Origin: Mycobacterium sp.
Lineage (GTDB): Bacteria > Actinomycetota > Actinomycetes > Mycobacteriales > Mycobacteriaceae
NCBI GenBank assembly: GCA_003987775.1
Contig: RXJD01000023.1
Span: 124,001 to 188,000, forward strand
DNA length: 64,000 bases
Direction: 5' to 3'
In this document: one piece after another, positions 10,395 to 20,916 of the stretch
Numbering within the stretch: position 1 is the first letter of the stretch
Layout: each line of letters starts with the position of its first letter
Translations under genes and position numbers: made by a program
Notes under the pieces: generated by a model
What the model saw: the letters and a program-made list of their open reading frames with translations, nothing else
The model's database searches: none
What the model was told of the DNA's origin: nothing

Positions 10395-12044
10395 CTAGAT
10401 CGCCGGGCCCAGCAGGTCGTCGGCGTCGCGAATGATGTACCCGTAGCCCTGCTCGGCCAGGAAGCGCTGGCGGTGTGCGGCGTACTCGGCATCCAGGCTG
10501 TCGCGTGCGACCACTGAATAGAAGATGGCACCGCCCCCGTCGGCCTTGGGGCGCAGCAATCGACCCAGCCGCTGTGCTTCCTCCTGGCGTGATCCGAAGG
10601 TGCCCGAAACCTGGACTGCGACAGAGGCTTCCGGCAAGTCGATGGAGAAGTTGGCCACCTTGGACACCACCAGGGTCGCGATCTCACCACGCCGGAACTG
10701 TTCGAACAGGTCCTCGCGCTCCCGGGTTTTCGTCGACCCCTGGATCACCGGGGCACCCAGTTCGGCACCCAGTTCGTCGAGCTGATCGAGGTAGGCGCCG
10801 ATCACCAGCGTCTGCTCACCGGAGTGATTCTTCAGGATCGACTTCACCACCGCGATTTTCGTGTGCACCGTCGAACAGATCTTGTAGCGTTCCTCGGGCT
10901 CGGCCGTGGCATAGATCATCCGCTCGTTGTCGGTCATGGTGACCCGCACCTCGACGCACTCGGCCGGTGCGATCCAGCCCTGGGCTTCGATGTCCTTCCA
11001 CGGCGCGTCATACCGCTTGGGCCCGATGAGGGAGAACACGTCGCCTTCGCGGCCGTCTTCGCGGATCAGCGTGGCGGTGAGGCCCAGTCGGCGCTTGGAT
11101 TGCAGGTCGGCGGTCATCCGGAAAACCGGCGCCGGCAGCAGGTGTACTTCGTCGTAGACGATCAAGCCCCAGTCGCGGCTGTCGAACAGCTCCAAGTGCC
11201 GGTACTCGCCCTTGGTGCGGCGCGTAATCATCTGATAGGTCGAGATGGTGACGGGCCGAATCTCTTTGCGCTCCCCGGAGTATTCGCCGATCTCGTCCTC
11301 GGTCAGCGACGTCCGCGCCACCAGCTCGCGCTTCCACTGCCGGGCCGCCACGATATTGGTGACCAGAATCAGAGTCGTCGCTTGTGCTTTGGCCATTGCG
11401 GCCGCCCCGACCAGCGTCTTGCCGGCCCCACAGGGCAGCACCACGACGCCCGAGCCGCCGGCCCAGAAGGAGTCGGCGGCCAACTGCTGGTAGTCACGCA
11501 GCTCCCACCCGTCGGGTTCCAGGGTGATCGGGTGTGCCTCACCGTCCACGTAACCGGCGAGGTCCTCTGCGGGCCAGCCGATCTTGAGCAGCATCTGCTT
11601 GACGCGGCCGCGCTCGCTGGGGTGTACGGCGACCGTGTCGTCATCGATGCGGGCACCGAGCATGGGTGCGATCTTCTTGTTGCGCAGCACCTCTTCGAGA
11701 ACCGCACGATCGAAGCTCACCAGCGTCAAGCCGTGCGCGGGATGCTTGACCAACTGGAGGCGGCCGTAGCGGGCCATGGTGTCGACGATGTCGACCAGCA
11801 GCGGTTGCGGCACGGCATAACGGGAGAAGCTGACCAGTGCGTCGACCACCTGCTCGGCGTCGTGGCCGGCGGCGCGTGCGTTCCACAGCGCCAGCGGCGT
11901 GATGCGGTAGGTGTGGATGTGCTCGGGCGCGCGTTCCAGTTCGGCGAACGGAGCGATGGCGGCGCGCGCCGCGCCGGCCAGCTCATGATCCACCTCGAGC
12001 AGCACCGTTTTATCGGACTGCACAATCAAGGGCCCGTCAGTCAT
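10395..12044 (-). CDS. ercc3: DNA repair helicase XPB/ERCC3
   Basis: A 549-residue superfamily 2 helicase, 3'-5' and ATP-dependent, related to eukaryotic XPB. Motifs are Walker A PCGAGKTLVGAA, the DEVH box DEVHLLPAPVF, motif III LTATLIREDGREGD and motif VI AQRLGRLLRPK. The N-terminal part carries the XPB damage-recognition region. ATG 12044 follows an AAAGAGGAGCG box. The upstream neighbour on the same strand encodes a helicase-associated protein, as in Rv0861c-Rv0862c, so the two likely work together in repair. Confidence 0.95.
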   Translation of the reverse strand: MTDGPLIVQSDKTVLLEVDHELAGAARAAIAPFAELERAPEHIHTYRITPLALWNARAAGHDAEQVVDALVSFSRYAVPQPLLVDIVDTMARYGRLQLVKHPAHGLTLVSFDRAVLEEVLRNKKIAPMLGARIDDDTVAVHPSERGRVKQMLLKIGWPAEDLAGYVDGEAHPITLEPDGWELRDYQQLAADSFWAGGSGVVVLPCGAGKTLVGAAAMAKAQATTLILVTNIVAARQWKRELVARTSLTEDEIGEYSGERKEIRPVTISTYQMITRRTKGEYRHLELFDSRDWGLIVYDEVHLLPAPVFRMTADLQSKRRLGLTATLIREDGREGDVFSLIGPKRYDAPWKDIEAQGWIAPAECVEVRVTMTDNERMIYATAEPEERYKICSTVHTKIAVVKSILKNHSGEQTLVIGAYLDQLDELGAELGAPVIQGSTKTREREDLFEQFRRGEIATLVVSKVANFSIDLPEASVAVQVSGTFGSRQEEAQRLGRLLRPKADGGGAIFYSVVARDSLDAEYAAHRQRFLAEQGYGYIIRDADDLLGPAI

Positions 12045-12127
12045 CTAGCGTCGCTCCTCTTTCCCGCAAGCGGGTGGTACTCCCACGTCGCTCCCCTCTG
12101 CGTCGTCGCCGGCACGCGTCGGGTTCA

Positions 12128-14386
12128 TTATCCGTCGTCCGCCGACATCACCGACGTGATGCGGTGGATGGCGAAGTCACGCATCCGCCCGGACCCCGAA
12201 TCGAAGGCCACCAGCTGGCCACCCCGGACGACGATCGGGGACACCACCCGCTGCGTGGCCACCCCCGCGGCGTCGAGGTAGCCGATGAGGACGGTGTCCT
12301 GGTGTTTGGCGGCCCGCTGCAGCAGCGACATGGAAACCGCAGGGTCGACGCGGATATTCCCGAACGGGGCCGCGGTGACCTTGCGTAGTACCCCCACCAC
12401 GGCGTTCAGCGTTTCAGGGCTGGGGCGGGGGACCGGCCGGTAGGTACGGCGCTGCGGCGGCGCGGCCACTCGCGCGCCGCGGGTGCGCACGTCGACGATC
12501 GCGCCGGTGGAGTCTTCGGCGGCGGGAGCGAATCCCGCCGTGCGCAGTGCGGCGAGCACCTCGGCGATGGTTGCCGGTGACACCGCGACCGTCGGTGCCA
12601 GCGCCCGCAGGTGCAGGCCCTCGGTGGCCGGCGCCGCCACCGCCTGCGCCAGCAGTGCCGGGTCCTCGCAGCGCACGAACGACGAGGCCATCCCGATCCG
12701 GAGCTGACCGTGCCGGCGGGCCACGTCGTCGATGAGATAGGTGAGTCCTTGCGGCACAGGGTTTTTCGAGTGCTCGGCAAAGAAGGTCTGCATCCAGTCG
12801 CGGGTTTTACCGATATCCAGAGCGTGCCTGATCGACTGTTCGCTGACCCGGTAAACCATTGCCGCACCGGCCGATTCGACGGCGGCGACAGTGGCCAGGT
12901 CATCAGCCAGGTCGCGTTCCAGCGGACCCGGCACCACGACGGTCAAGTCGGCCTGGACCAGGAAGTGATCGATGGGTTTGGGCAGTGCCCGAGTCATCGC
13001 GTCGACGACCACACCCGGGTCATCGTGGTCCTGGAGCAGTGCACGCCCCGGCGTGCTGATCGCCCCACGGCCGATCAGCCCCAACGCGTGGCCTTCGTCC
13101 AGCAGATCGGCGACCGGCTCGGGCTGCAGCCGCCGGGCCCAGCGTGGCCGCCGCCAGATCAAGGCCGCCGACGCGGACTTCGCATCCACGCCCGCGCCGC
13201 CGGGCAGCCCGGCGAGCAGCGTCAGAAGCAATCGGCGGTCCAGCGGAGCGGCAGTGGAGAACAATGAATTCGACAGCGCGCCATACGGTTTGCCATCCGG
13301 ACCGCGACTGCCGATCAGAGTCGGCCGGCAGGTCAGGTCGAGCCACGTGGTGGCCAGCAGGTACCAGCGATCGGCAGCGGACAGAGTGCTGAACCGGTCG
13401 GCTGTCGTCGTCGGCGCCCAGTAGGGTCCTTCGCCGTGTGCCGGTTCCGGATCGGGCATGCCGCTGGCTATCAGCCCTGCCGCGGCGGCGATCTCCAGAA
13501 TCAGGCCCAGACGGGGTTCCTCGATTCCGGTCACCTTGGCCAGCCGCTTGAGTTCGCGAATGCCGAACCCGCCGCTGCGGAGCTCGGAAACCGGCGCGGT
13601 ACTGAGGTTCTCCAGCAGGACATCGACCTGGCGAAGCAGGTCGATGACGGCGCCGGCGGCTGCCGCGTCGGCGTCGGCCGCCGCGACAGTCGATACCACC
13701 GGATCGGGTTCGGTCAGCTGTAACGGCCCGGGAGTCTCGCCGCGCAGGACCTGCGCCACATGGCGGGGCAGGATCACCGTCTCGTCATCGATACGCCGCA
13801 GCAGGCCGGTGGCCAGGAGTTGCGGCACGGGGCGGTCCAGCGGCGCGTCGGGGGCCGCGTCGCGGGTGCGTCCCATCGGCGAGCCTTCGAGCAGCTTCTC
13901 CAGGACGTCGCGTTGGGCATCGTCGGCCTCGGCGATGAGGGCGGCGATCTGCTCCCCGGTATGGGTGCGGTCCTCGAGCGTGATCTGCCCGGGATGCCAC
14001 GGCAAGGCGCTTCCGGCGTCGGCGGCCACCCGCACTGCCGTGCCGCCCCACACCAGGGCGCGATTCTTGAGGTCGTCCAGCGCGGCCGCGGCATCGGCCT
14101 CCGGAGCGACTTCGCCGATCAGGGTCGTCAACTTGGTCACCGGGACCGGTTCGGCGTCGGCGTGCAGCACCAGCAGGGCATCCAGAACCGCCAGGCGGAG
14201 AAAGTCCAGGTCGTCGGTGGCGGCCTTGACCGACTGACGCGCCTGCGCGCGTGCGGCCAGCGCCGCGATGCTGCCGGGCGGCGGCTGGGCGAGGTCCGGG
14301 CGCAGCTCCAACAGCAGGATCAGCCGCTCGTCGGGCAGGTCGGCCAGCCAGGACCCCAGCGGGATATCCGGGGTGTGTTCGGTCAT
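12128..14386 (-). CDS. Helicase-associated protein (Rv0862c type, Helicase_C_3 domain)
   Basis: A 752-residue protein conserved in actinobacteria next to ercc3. It has no helicase motifs of its own. The C-terminal third, around TEGLHLRALAPTVAV, resembles the XPB/Ssl2-like Helicase_C_3 domain, followed by a WYL-like ending with VLIGYLDAAGVATQRVVSP. The N-terminal part is Ala/Leu-rich and helical. It is transcribed just upstream of ercc3 and probably acts as its partner. Size is close to the M. tuberculosis homologue (about 750 residues). Biochemical role unknown. Confidence 0.85.
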   Translation of the reverse strand: MTEHTPDIPLGSWLADLPDERLILLLELRPDLAQPPPGSIAALAARAQARQSVKAATDDLDFLRLAVLDALLVLHADAEPVPVTKLTTLIGEVAPEADAAAALDDLKNRALVWGGTAVRVAADAGSALPWHPGQITLEDRTHTGEQIAALIAEADDAQRDVLEKLLEGSPMGRTRDAAPDAPLDRPVPQLLATGLLRRIDDETVILPRHVAQVLRGETPGPLQLTEPDPVVSTVAAADADAAAAGAVIDLLRQVDVLLENLSTAPVSELRSGGFGIRELKRLAKVTGIEEPRLGLILEIAAAAGLIASGMPDPEPAHGEGPYWAPTTTADRFSTLSAADRWYLLATTWLDLTCRPTLIGSRGPDGKPYGALSNSLFSTAAPLDRRLLLTLLAGLPGGAGVDAKSASAALIWRRPRWARRLQPEPVADLLDEGHALGLIGRGAISTPGRALLQDHDDPGVVVDAMTRALPKPIDHFLVQADLTVVVPGPLERDLADDLATVAAVESAGAAMVYRVSEQSIRHALDIGKTRDWMQTFFAEHSKNPVPQGLTYLIDDVARRHGQLRIGMASSFVRCEDPALLAQAVAAPATEGLHLRALAPTVAVSPATIAEVLAALRTAGFAPAAEDSTGAIVDVRTRGARVAAPPQRRTYRPVPRPSPETLNAVVGVLRKVTAAPFGNIRVDPAVSMSLLQRAAKHQDTVLIGYLDAAGVATQRVVSPIVVRGGQLVAFDSGSGRMRDFAIHRITSVMSADDG

Positions 14387-14445
14387 TGCTGATCAAGCCT
14401 AGGCGTGAGGTTCAACCTTCCGCCGCGGATGGTCACGCGACCTGT

Positions 14446-14451
14446 CAGAAT
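14446..14451 (+). promoter_or_regulatory. -10 hexamer for small ORF, probable leaderless start
   Basis: CAGAAT lies 7 nt before GTG 14459. The spacing fits a leaderless transcript and supports the short form of the downstream gene. Confidence 0.4.
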
Positions 14452-14458
14452 AGAGCGC

Positions 14459-14650
14459 GTGGCTGACTCGAAGGCGCGCAAAGAGAAGTATGTGGACCCC
14501 GGCTGGCCGACCACGGACCCGGACGACCACGCGGTGAGCGAACTCGTGACCGACCGCACGGGTGCACTCTCGCCGTTCGGCGAAGTGGTGTTTCCGGTGC
14601 CCGCCGAGGAATTGCCCTATGTCCATCCGGTGACGGTCGCCACCTGGTAG
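14459..14650 (+). CDS. Small conserved protein, Rv0863-like
   Basis: A 63-residue hydrophilic protein starting [20 protein letters not shown] and ending with HPVTVATW. It occupies the position of Rv0863, between the helicase-associated gene and moaC2. I prefer GTG 14459 because a -10-like hexamer sits 7 nt upstream; an in-frame ATG at 14405 would overlap that element. No catalytic motif is visible and the function is unknown. It ends 9 nt before moaC2 and probably shares its transcript. Confidence 0.7.
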   Translation: MADSKARKEKYVDPGWPTTDPDDHAVSELVTDRTGALSPFGEVVFPVPAEELPYVHPVTVATW

Positions 14651-14659
14651 GCCGTCGGG

Positions 14660-15172
14660 ATGTCGGGGTCTGGCGCCTTTGATGAGCGCTCTGAGGCCCC
14701 CGGGTCGGCGCTGTCGCACCTGGATGAGCGCGGGGCGGCGCACATGGTCGACGTCACCGAAAAAGGGACGACTCGCCGCACCGCCGTCGCCGCCGGCCTG
14801 CTGTGCACGACGGCGGACGTCGTCGAGCTGATATCCGCGGGTGGTCTGCCGAAGGGCGATGCGCTGGCGACCGCGCGGGTGGCGGGAATCCTGGCCGCCA
14901 AACGCACCAGCGACCTGATTCCACTGTGTCACCAGCTTGCCCTCACCAAGGTCGATGTTGACTTCACCGTGGGGGAGTCAGATGTTGAGATCAGAGCGAC
15001 GGTGCGCAGCACCGACCGAACGGGGGTGGAGATGGAAGCTTTGACCGCGGTCAGTGTGGCGGCCCTGACCCTGTACGACATGATCAAGGCGGTCGACCCG
15101 GCTGCCCGTGTTGACGGTGTCCGGGTGCTCAGCAAAGAGGGCGGCCGCCGCGGAAGTTGGTCGCAACCGTGA
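14660..15172 (+). CDS. moaC2: Cyclic pyranopterin monophosphate synthase MoaC
   Basis: A 170-residue MoaC. It completes the first step of molybdenum cofactor synthesis by turning the MoaA product into cyclic pyranopterin monophosphate. Family motifs are [33 protein letters not shown] (substrate-binding lysine and histidine) and [21 protein letters not shown]. The N-terminal 25 residues are a variable extension. Its stop overlaps the mog start as GTGA, so moaC2-mog-moaE2 are translationally coupled. Confidence 0.95.
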   Translation: MSGSGAFDERSEAPGSALSHLDERGAAHMVDVTEKGTTRRTAVAAGLLCTTADVVELISAGGLPKGDALATARVAGILAAKRTSDLIPLCHQLALTKVDVDFTVGESDVEIRATVRSTDRTGVEMEALTAVSVAALTLYDMIKAVDPAARVDGVRVLSKEGGRRGSWSQP

Positions 15173-15648
15173 GTCGCACCGCACGGGTGATCATCGCCTC
15201 GACCCGCGCCGCCACGGGTGTGTATTCCGACGAATGCGGACCGATCATCGCCGAATGGCTCGAACAGCGCGGGTTCCTGCCTACCGCGCCCCGCGTGGTG
15301 GCCGACGGGAACGACGTGGGCGACGCGCTGCACGACGCCCTGGAGGCCGAGGTGGACGTGATCATCACCTCCGGAGGCACCGGCATCGCGCCGACCGACA
15401 CCACGCCGGAACAGACGGTGGCGGTGCTGGACTACATGATCCCCGGGCTGGCCGACGCGATTCGCCAGTCGGGATTGCCGAAGGTGCCGACGTCCGTGCT
15501 GTCGCGCGGTGTGTGCGGCGTTGCAGGCAAGACGCTGATCATCAATCTGCCGGGCTCACCCGGTGGCGTGCGGGACGGTCTCGGGGTGCTCGCAGACGTG
15601 CTCATCCACGCTCTCGAACAGCTTGCCGGCGGAGACCACCAGCGATGA
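15169..15648 (+). CDS. mog: Molybdopterin adenylyltransferase Mog (MogA/MoaB family)
   Basis: A 159-residue MoCF-biosynthesis domain that activates molybdopterin by adenylation before metal insertion. The signature [16 protein letters not shown] and the second motif [13 protein letters not shown] are intact. I start at GTG 15169, which overlaps the moaC2 stop, over a TTG four codons upstream. The 3' end overlaps the moaE2 start as ATGA. Confidence 0.94.
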   Translation: MSRTARVIIASTRAATGVYSDECGPIIAEWLEQRGFLPTAPRVVADGNDVGDALHDALEAEVDVIITSGGTGIAPTDTTPEQTVAVLDYMIPGLADAIRQSGLPKVPTSVLSRGVCGVAGKTLIINLPGSPGGVRDGLGVLADVLIHALEQLAGGDHQR

Positions 15649-16070
15649 CGGTGGTCCTGCGTGCCGCAGTGACCGATCAGCCGATCTCTCTTGCCGAGCA
15701 CGAGGCGTTGGTCAACCACCAGTCCGCCGGTGCCGTGGTGGGCTTTGTCGGCATGATTCGCGACCACGACGGGGGCCGTCAGGTGGTGCGGTTGGAGTAT
15801 TCCGCGCACCCGTCCGCCCAGGATGTGTTCGCCGAGGTCGTGGCAGAGGTAGCCGATCAGGCCGGCGGCGTGCGGGCCGTGGCGGCCAGCCATCGCATCG
15901 GTGTGCTGCACATCGGGGAGGCTGCTCTGGTGGCCGCCGTGGCGGCCGACCATCGCCGAGCGGCGTTCGACACCTGTGCGCGCCTGGTGGACACCATCAA
16001 GGAGCGGTTACCGGTGTGGAAGCACCAGTTCTTCGACGACGGGTCGGAAGAATGGGTGGGTTCGGCCTGA
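15645..16070 (+). CDS. moaE2: Molybdopterin synthase catalytic subunit MoaE
   Basis: A 141-residue MoaE, the large subunit of MPT synthase that receives sulfur from the MoaD C-terminal thiocarboxylate. Visible motifs are [24 protein letters not shown], the conserved HRIG loop ([15 protein letters not shown]) and the active-site lysine in [18 protein letters not shown] 15645 overlaps the mog stop. A much longer open frame from 15108 is only read-through of the mog region. The partner MoaD2 is encoded about 1.4 kb away on the other strand. Confidence 0.95.
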   Translation: MTVVLRAAVTDQPISLAEHEALVNHQSAGAVVGFVGMIRDHDGGRQVVRLEYSAHPSAQDVFAEVVAEVADQAGGVRAVAASHRIGVLHIGEAALVAAVAADHRRAAFDTCARLVDTIKERLPVWKHQFFDDGSEEWVGSA

Positions 16071-16101
16071 GCCTCGCCGGCTCAGGCCTCAACCAACGAC
16101 G

Positions 16102-17218
<1,117 letters not shown>

Positions 17219-17256
17219 GGCTCATCGCTCGGGTTGGGTTTGACGAGCCTCCCGAG

Positions 17257-17285
17257 ACGGTAGCGGTTTCCGGCGATCCCGTCAC
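17257..17285 (-). promoter_or_regulatory. Putative sigma-A promoter of the rpfA leader
   Basis: On the minus strand GTGACG, a 17-bp spacer and TACCGT resemble -35 and -10 elements. Transcription would start near 17250, just before the riboswitch. Confidence 0.45.
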
Positions 17286-17325
17286 GTGTGCAATTGATCG
17301 GCGTTTTCGTCACACCGGCGCGCCA

Positions 17326-17349
17326 AAACGCCAGGAATCACTGGCGTTT
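17326..17349 (-). terminator. Terminator-like hairpin downstream of moaD2
   Basis: A perfect 9-bp stem (AAACGCCAG / CTGGCGTTT) with a 6-nt loop and a run of four T on the minus strand lies about 75 nt after the moaD2 stop and before the rpfA promoter. Confidence 0.6.
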
Positions 17350-17424
17350 GCGCAGCTCATAACACCCGACACCGGAGCGTGGCCGGGTTGTTATCGTTCC
17401 GTGACGTGAGATAACTCACACTTT

Positions 17425-17703
17425 TTACCCGCCGGCGAACGGGGGGAGTACGTCAATCGTGTCGCCGGCGGATAACGCCGAGGCTTCATCTCGGACGGCA
17501 ATTCCGTCGCGTAGATATGAGCATCGGCTCAGCACCTGCGCCAGCTGTATACCCCGATTGCCCAGGTCTTCAATCAGCTCCGCCACCGTCGTGCCGATCG
17601 GCAACATCAGCGTTTCCGATTCGATGCCTGCCGCCGCTCTGGCGGCGGCGAAATAGCGGACGGTCACCGCGATGCCGGTGGCCTGTGGAGAGGCCTCAGC
17701 CAC
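17425..17703 (-). CDS. moaD2: Molybdopterin synthase sulfur-carrier subunit MoaD
   Basis: A 92-residue ubiquitin-fold sulfur carrier ending in the required GlyGly (PPFAGG), whose thiocarboxylate supplies sulfur to MoaE. Supporting segments are VRYFAAARAAAG and VLSRCSYLRDG. The start is GTG, overlapping the moaA2 stop by 8 nt, so the two are co-translated. Its partner MoaE2 is in the oppositely transcribed cluster. Confidence 0.93.
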   Translation of the reverse strand: MAEASPQATGIAVTVRYFAAARAAAGIESETLMLPIGTTVAELIEDLGNRGIQLAQVLSRCSYLRDGIAVRDEASALSAGDTIDVLPPFAGG

Positions 17704-18763
17704 CGATCGCGCTCATCGGACGGTCCGGCTGAATGAATCCCGGCTCGTTGATCCCGTGTCCGGCCGGCTTGGCCCACATCGCGGCGCGCCAGGCCGCTTC
17801 GATGGCGGCGTCGTCGGCGCCGCCGCGAAGCAGCCCGCGCAGGTCGGTTTCCTCGCTGGAGAACAGGCAGCTACGGACCTGGCCATCGGCGGTGAGCCGG
17901 GTGCGGTCGCAAGTGGAACAGAACGCATGCGACACCGACGCGATGATGCCGACCTTGCCGCCCGGGGTGTCCGGACCGGGACTCACGAGCCACAGCTGAG
18001 CAGGCGCCGAGCCGCGCGGTGCCGGGTCGGGCTCGAGGCGGAAGTGCGGGCGCAGCGCCGAAAGGACGTCGTCGGCACTCAAAGCGGCGCCGGGGCGCCA
18101 CTGGTGCCCGGCGTCCAGCGGCATCTGCTCGATGACCCGCAGCTGGTAGCCGTGCGCCAGGCAGTAGCGGAGAAGTTCGACGACGTCCTCGCGGCCGGTA
18201 TGAGGATCCAGCACCGCATTGACCTTCACCGGCTGCAGGCCGGCGGCCTTGGCGGCGGCCAGGCCGGCCAGAACGTCATCGAGGCGATCCCGGCGGGTGA
18301 TCGCCGCGAAGTGAGCGGCGTTGACGCTGTCCAACGAGACGTTGACCCGGTTCAGGCCCGCCGCCGCCAGCGCCGCTGCACGCCGCGCCAGCCCCACACC
18401 GTTGGTGGTCAGCGAGATCTCCGGGCGTGGCGTGAGTTCGGCAGCCGCGGCGATCACTTCTTCGAGGTGCCGGACCAGTAGCGGTTCGCCGCCGGTGAAC
18501 CGGACGTTGGTGACCCCCAACCTGCCGACAGCGATGCGAAGCAGCCGGGCCAACTCGTCCGGCTGGAGCAACTGGTGGCCGGGCAGCCAGTTCAGACCCT
18601 GCTCGGGCATGCAGTAACTGCACCGCAGATTGCAGCGGTCGGTGAGCGAGACCCGCAGGTCGGTGGCGACGCGGCCATAGGTGTCCAGCAGCGGTCCTTC
18701 CAGGGGGCCTGGTGAGGCATCCTGCCTGCGCACCCTCGGGACGCCGAGCGCGGTCAGCGTCAT
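17696..18763 (-). CDS. moaA2: GTP 3',8-cyclase MoaA (radical SAM)
   Basis: A 355-residue radical SAM enzyme that starts molybdenum cofactor synthesis from GTP. The SAM cluster motif is CNLRCSYC near residue 45. A second cluster is bound by CSTCDRTRLTADGQVRSC in the C-terminal half, and the conserved terminal GlyGly (SAIGG) is present. ATG 18763 gives [11 protein letters not shown]; the much longer open frame upstream overlaps the YccF gene and is not used. The start overlaps the stop of the YccF gene as ATGA. Confidence 0.95.
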   Translation of the reverse strand: MTLTALGVPRVRRQDASPGPLEGPLLDTYGRVATDLRVSLTDRCNLRCSYCMPEQGLNWLPGHQLLQPDELARLLRIAVGRLGVTNVRFTGGEPLLVRHLEEVIAAAAELTPRPEISLTTNGVGLARRAAALAAAGLNRVNVSLDSVNAAHFAAITRRDRLDDVLAGLAAAKAAGLQPVKVNAVLDPHTGREDVVELLRYCLAHGYQLRVIEQMPLDAGHQWRPGAALSADDVLSALRPHFRLEPDPAPRGSAPAQLWLVSPGPDTPGGKVGIIASVSHAFCSTCDRTRLTADGQVRSCLFSSEETDLRGLLRGGADDAAIEAAWRAAMWAKPAGHGINEPGFIQPDRPMSAIGG

Positions 18764-19149
18764 GCGGTCACCCGTGCGTCGGCGGGAACGATCTCTTTGC
18801 CGAGCGGGACCAGGGACACCGGGATCAGCTTCAGGTTCGCCAATGCCAGGGGAATACCGATGATTGTGGCGGCCATTGCGATTGCGCTCGCCAGGTGGCC
18901 GATTGCCAGCCACAGCCCGAACAGCAGGACCCAGATGACGTTGCCGATCAGCGCGCCCGTCCCGGTGCCGGGCTTCTCGACGATTGTTCGCCCGAACGGC
19001 CACAGTGCATATGAGGCGATCCGCAGCGCAGCGAAGCCAAAAGGAATCGTGACGATCAGCAGGAAGCAGACCAGCGCCGCCAGTAGATAGCCGAGGGCCA
19101 GCCAGAGGCCACCGAAAATCAACCAGATAACGTTCAGGATCAGGCGCAT
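18760..19149 (-). CDS. YccF-domain inner-membrane protein (Rv0870c-like)
   Basis: A 129-residue membrane protein with two copies of the YccF repeat: [21 protein letters not shown] at the start and [17 protein letters not shown] near residue 70, each followed by further hydrophobic helices, about four segments in all. Function unknown. The stop overlaps the moaA2 start, so it heads the moaA2-moaD2 transcript. The arrangement equals Rv0870c-Rv0869c-Rv0868c. Confidence 0.88.
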   Translation of the reverse strand: MRLILNVIWLIFGGLWLALGYLLAALVCFLLIVTIPFGFAALRIASYALWPFGRTIVEKPGTGTGALIGNVIWVLLFGLWLAIGHLASAIAMAATIIGIPLALANLKLIPVSLVPLGKEIVPADARVTA

Positions 19150-19312
19150 CTCTCCTCCAGCGGTAATGCAAGCCTACCGAGTACCCGTTAAACCGGGGTG
19201 CTCGGCGGCCAGGCACCCGAGTAGGATCTGTGATCGTCATCGCGTCCTGCGCAGGCGGGACGCGTCTTCTATGTCGCATATCAGTGATCCATCAGACAAG
19301 CAGGTGAGAGCA

Positions 19313-19732
19313 GTGCCGACCGGCAAAGTGAAGTGGTACGACTCCGAGAAGGGGTTCGGCTTCCTGTCGCAGGAGGATGGCGAGGACGTGTACGTCCGCT
19401 CCTCGGCGTTGCCCGCGGGTGTCGAAGGGCTCAAGGCGGGCCAGAAGGTCGAGTTCGGCATCGCCTCCGGTAGGCGCGGACCGCAGGCGTTGAGCCTGAA
19501 GCTGATCGACCCGCCGCCCAGCCTGGCCCGGTCGGCTGCCCGGCCGCGTCGTGAGGCGCCGGCCGAGCACAAGCACAGTCCCGACGAGCTGCACGGCATG
19601 GTTGAAGACATGATCACGCTGCTGGAGAGCACCGTGCAGCCGGAGTTGCGCAAGGGGCGCTACCCGGACCGCAAGACCGCCCGCCAGATCTCCGAGGTGG
19701 TCAAGGCCGTCGCGCGGGAGTTCGAGGCGTAA
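19313..19732 (+). CDS. cspB: Cold-shock-domain protein CspB with C-terminal extension
   Basis: A 139-residue protein with an N-terminal cold-shock domain: [20 protein letters not shown] contains RNP1-like residues, and VYVRSSAL is the RNP2 equivalent. The C-terminal half ([20 protein letters not shown]) is a helical extension typical of the mycobacterial Rv0871 group. It likely binds single-stranded RNA or DNA. I start at GTG 19313, after an AGGTGAGAG box, because the homologue begins with the same residues; upstream in-frame starts at 19166 and 19271 are less likely. Confidence 0.9.
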   Translation: MPTGKVKWYDSEKGFGFLSQEDGEDVYVRSSALPAGVEGLKAGQKVEFGIASGRRGPQALSLKLIDPPPSLARSAARPRREAPAEHKHSPDELHGMVEDMITLLESTVQPELRKGRYPDRKTARQISEVVKAVAREFEA

Positions 19733-19899
19733 CCCCTCTGGTACTGCCCGTCGCTCGGCGTATCCGGTCGGGTAGCCGGTCTCGAGCCGGCCGCGACGGC
19801 ATACCCGGCAAAGCGGTTGGGCGAAGGTCACTTTCGTGAGGGCATTTCAGCAACCTGGCCCGTCGGCTCACCAGTGCGTCCGTGCGGCAGGATGGGTCA

Positions 19900-20904
19900 A
19901 TGGGCTCCTACGTTGCCGGCAAAGGCGAATTCAACCGCGACACCAACTACATCACCACCCGCATTACCGCGGACGGGCGTGACGGCTATCCGGTGGAGCC
20001 CGGCCGGTACCGGCTCGTGGTCGCCCGCGCCTGCCCGTGGGCCAACCGCACCATCATCGTGCGCAGGTTGCTGGGATTGGAATCGGTTCTCTCCATTGGC
20101 TTTTGCGGACCAACCCATGACGAGCGCAGCTGGACCTTCGACCTGGATCCCGACGGCGTTGATCCGGTCCTGCAGATTCCGCGGTTGCAGGACGCCTACT
20201 TCAAGCGTGACCCCGACTATCCCAAGGGCATCACGGTCCCGGCGATCGTCGATATCCCAACCGGTGCCGTCGTCACCAACGACTTCGCGCAGATCACGCT
20301 CGACTTCTCGACCGAATGGGCCGCGTACCACCGGGAGGGGGCGCCGCAGCTGTATCCCGAGGAGCTGCGGGACGAGATCGACGAAGTGAGCCAGCGGATC
20401 TACACCGAGGTCAACAACGGGGTGTACCGGTGCGGGTTCGCCGGCTCGCAGGAGTCCTACGAAGCCGCATACGACCGGTTGTTCACCGCGCTGGACTGGC
20501 TCAGCGACCGATTGGCGCAACAGCGATACCTGGTGGGCGACACCATTACCGAGGCCGATGTCCGCTTGTTCACCACGCTGGCACGCTTCGACCCGGTGTA
20601 TCACGGCCACTTCAAATGCAACCGGTCCAAGTTGTCAGAACTGCCAGTGCTGTGGGCTTATGCGCGAGACCTGTTCCAGACTCCCGGTTTCGGCGACACC
20701 ACGGATTTCGTTCAGATCAAACAGCACTACTACATCGTGCACGCCGACATCAATCCCACCGGCATCGTGCCCAAAGGACCTGACCTGTCGAACTGGCTCA
20801 CACCGCACGGCCGGGAAGCGTTGGGTGGCAGGCCCTTCGGTGACGGGACTGCGCCCGGAGCGCCGGCTGAGGGGGAGCGGGTGCCGGCCGGTCACGGGGC
20901 GTGA
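19900..20904 (+). CDS. Xi-class GST family protein (glutathionyl-hydroquinone reductase-like)
   Basis: A 334-residue Omega/Xi-type GST. The active-site motif CPW with Cys45 lies in VARACPWANR, and the second domain has GDTITEADVRLFTTLARFD and VYHGHFKCN, as in YqjG/ECM4. These enzymes remove a thiol from hydroquinone conjugates. Mycobacteria use mycothiol and not glutathione, so the natural thiol is uncertain. ATG 19900 follows CAGGAT by 6 nt, a leaderless-like arrangement. The C-terminal 25 residues are low-complexity. It occupies the place where M. tuberculosis has PE_PGRS15 and fadE10. Confidence 0.85.
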   Translation: MGSYVAGKGEFNRDTNYITTRITADGRDGYPVEPGRYRLVVARACPWANRTIIVRRLLGLESVLSIGFCGPTHDERSWTFDLDPDGVDPVLQIPRLQDAYFKRDPDYPKGITVPAIVDIPTGAVVTNDFAQITLDFSTEWAAYHREGAPQLYPEELRDEIDEVSQRIYTEVNNGVYRCGFAGSQESYEAAYDRLFTALDWLSDRLAQQRYLVGDTITEADVRLFTTLARFDPVYHGHFKCNRSKLSELPVLWAYARDLFQTPGFGDTTDFVQIKQHYYIVHADINPTGIVPKGPDLSNWLTPHGREALGGRPFGDGTAPGAPAEGERVPAGHGA

Positions 20905-20916
20905 GGCCGGCGCAAC

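Noticed and set aside
10824-12281. Plus-strand open frame of 485 codons opposite ercc3
   Set aside because: It mirrors the helicase gene and has no recognisable domain or ribosome site.
15108-16070. 320-codon open frame ending at the moaE2 stop
   Set aside because: The first 180 codons overlap moaC2 and mog in another frame. The ATGA overlap at 15645 gives the true MoaE size.
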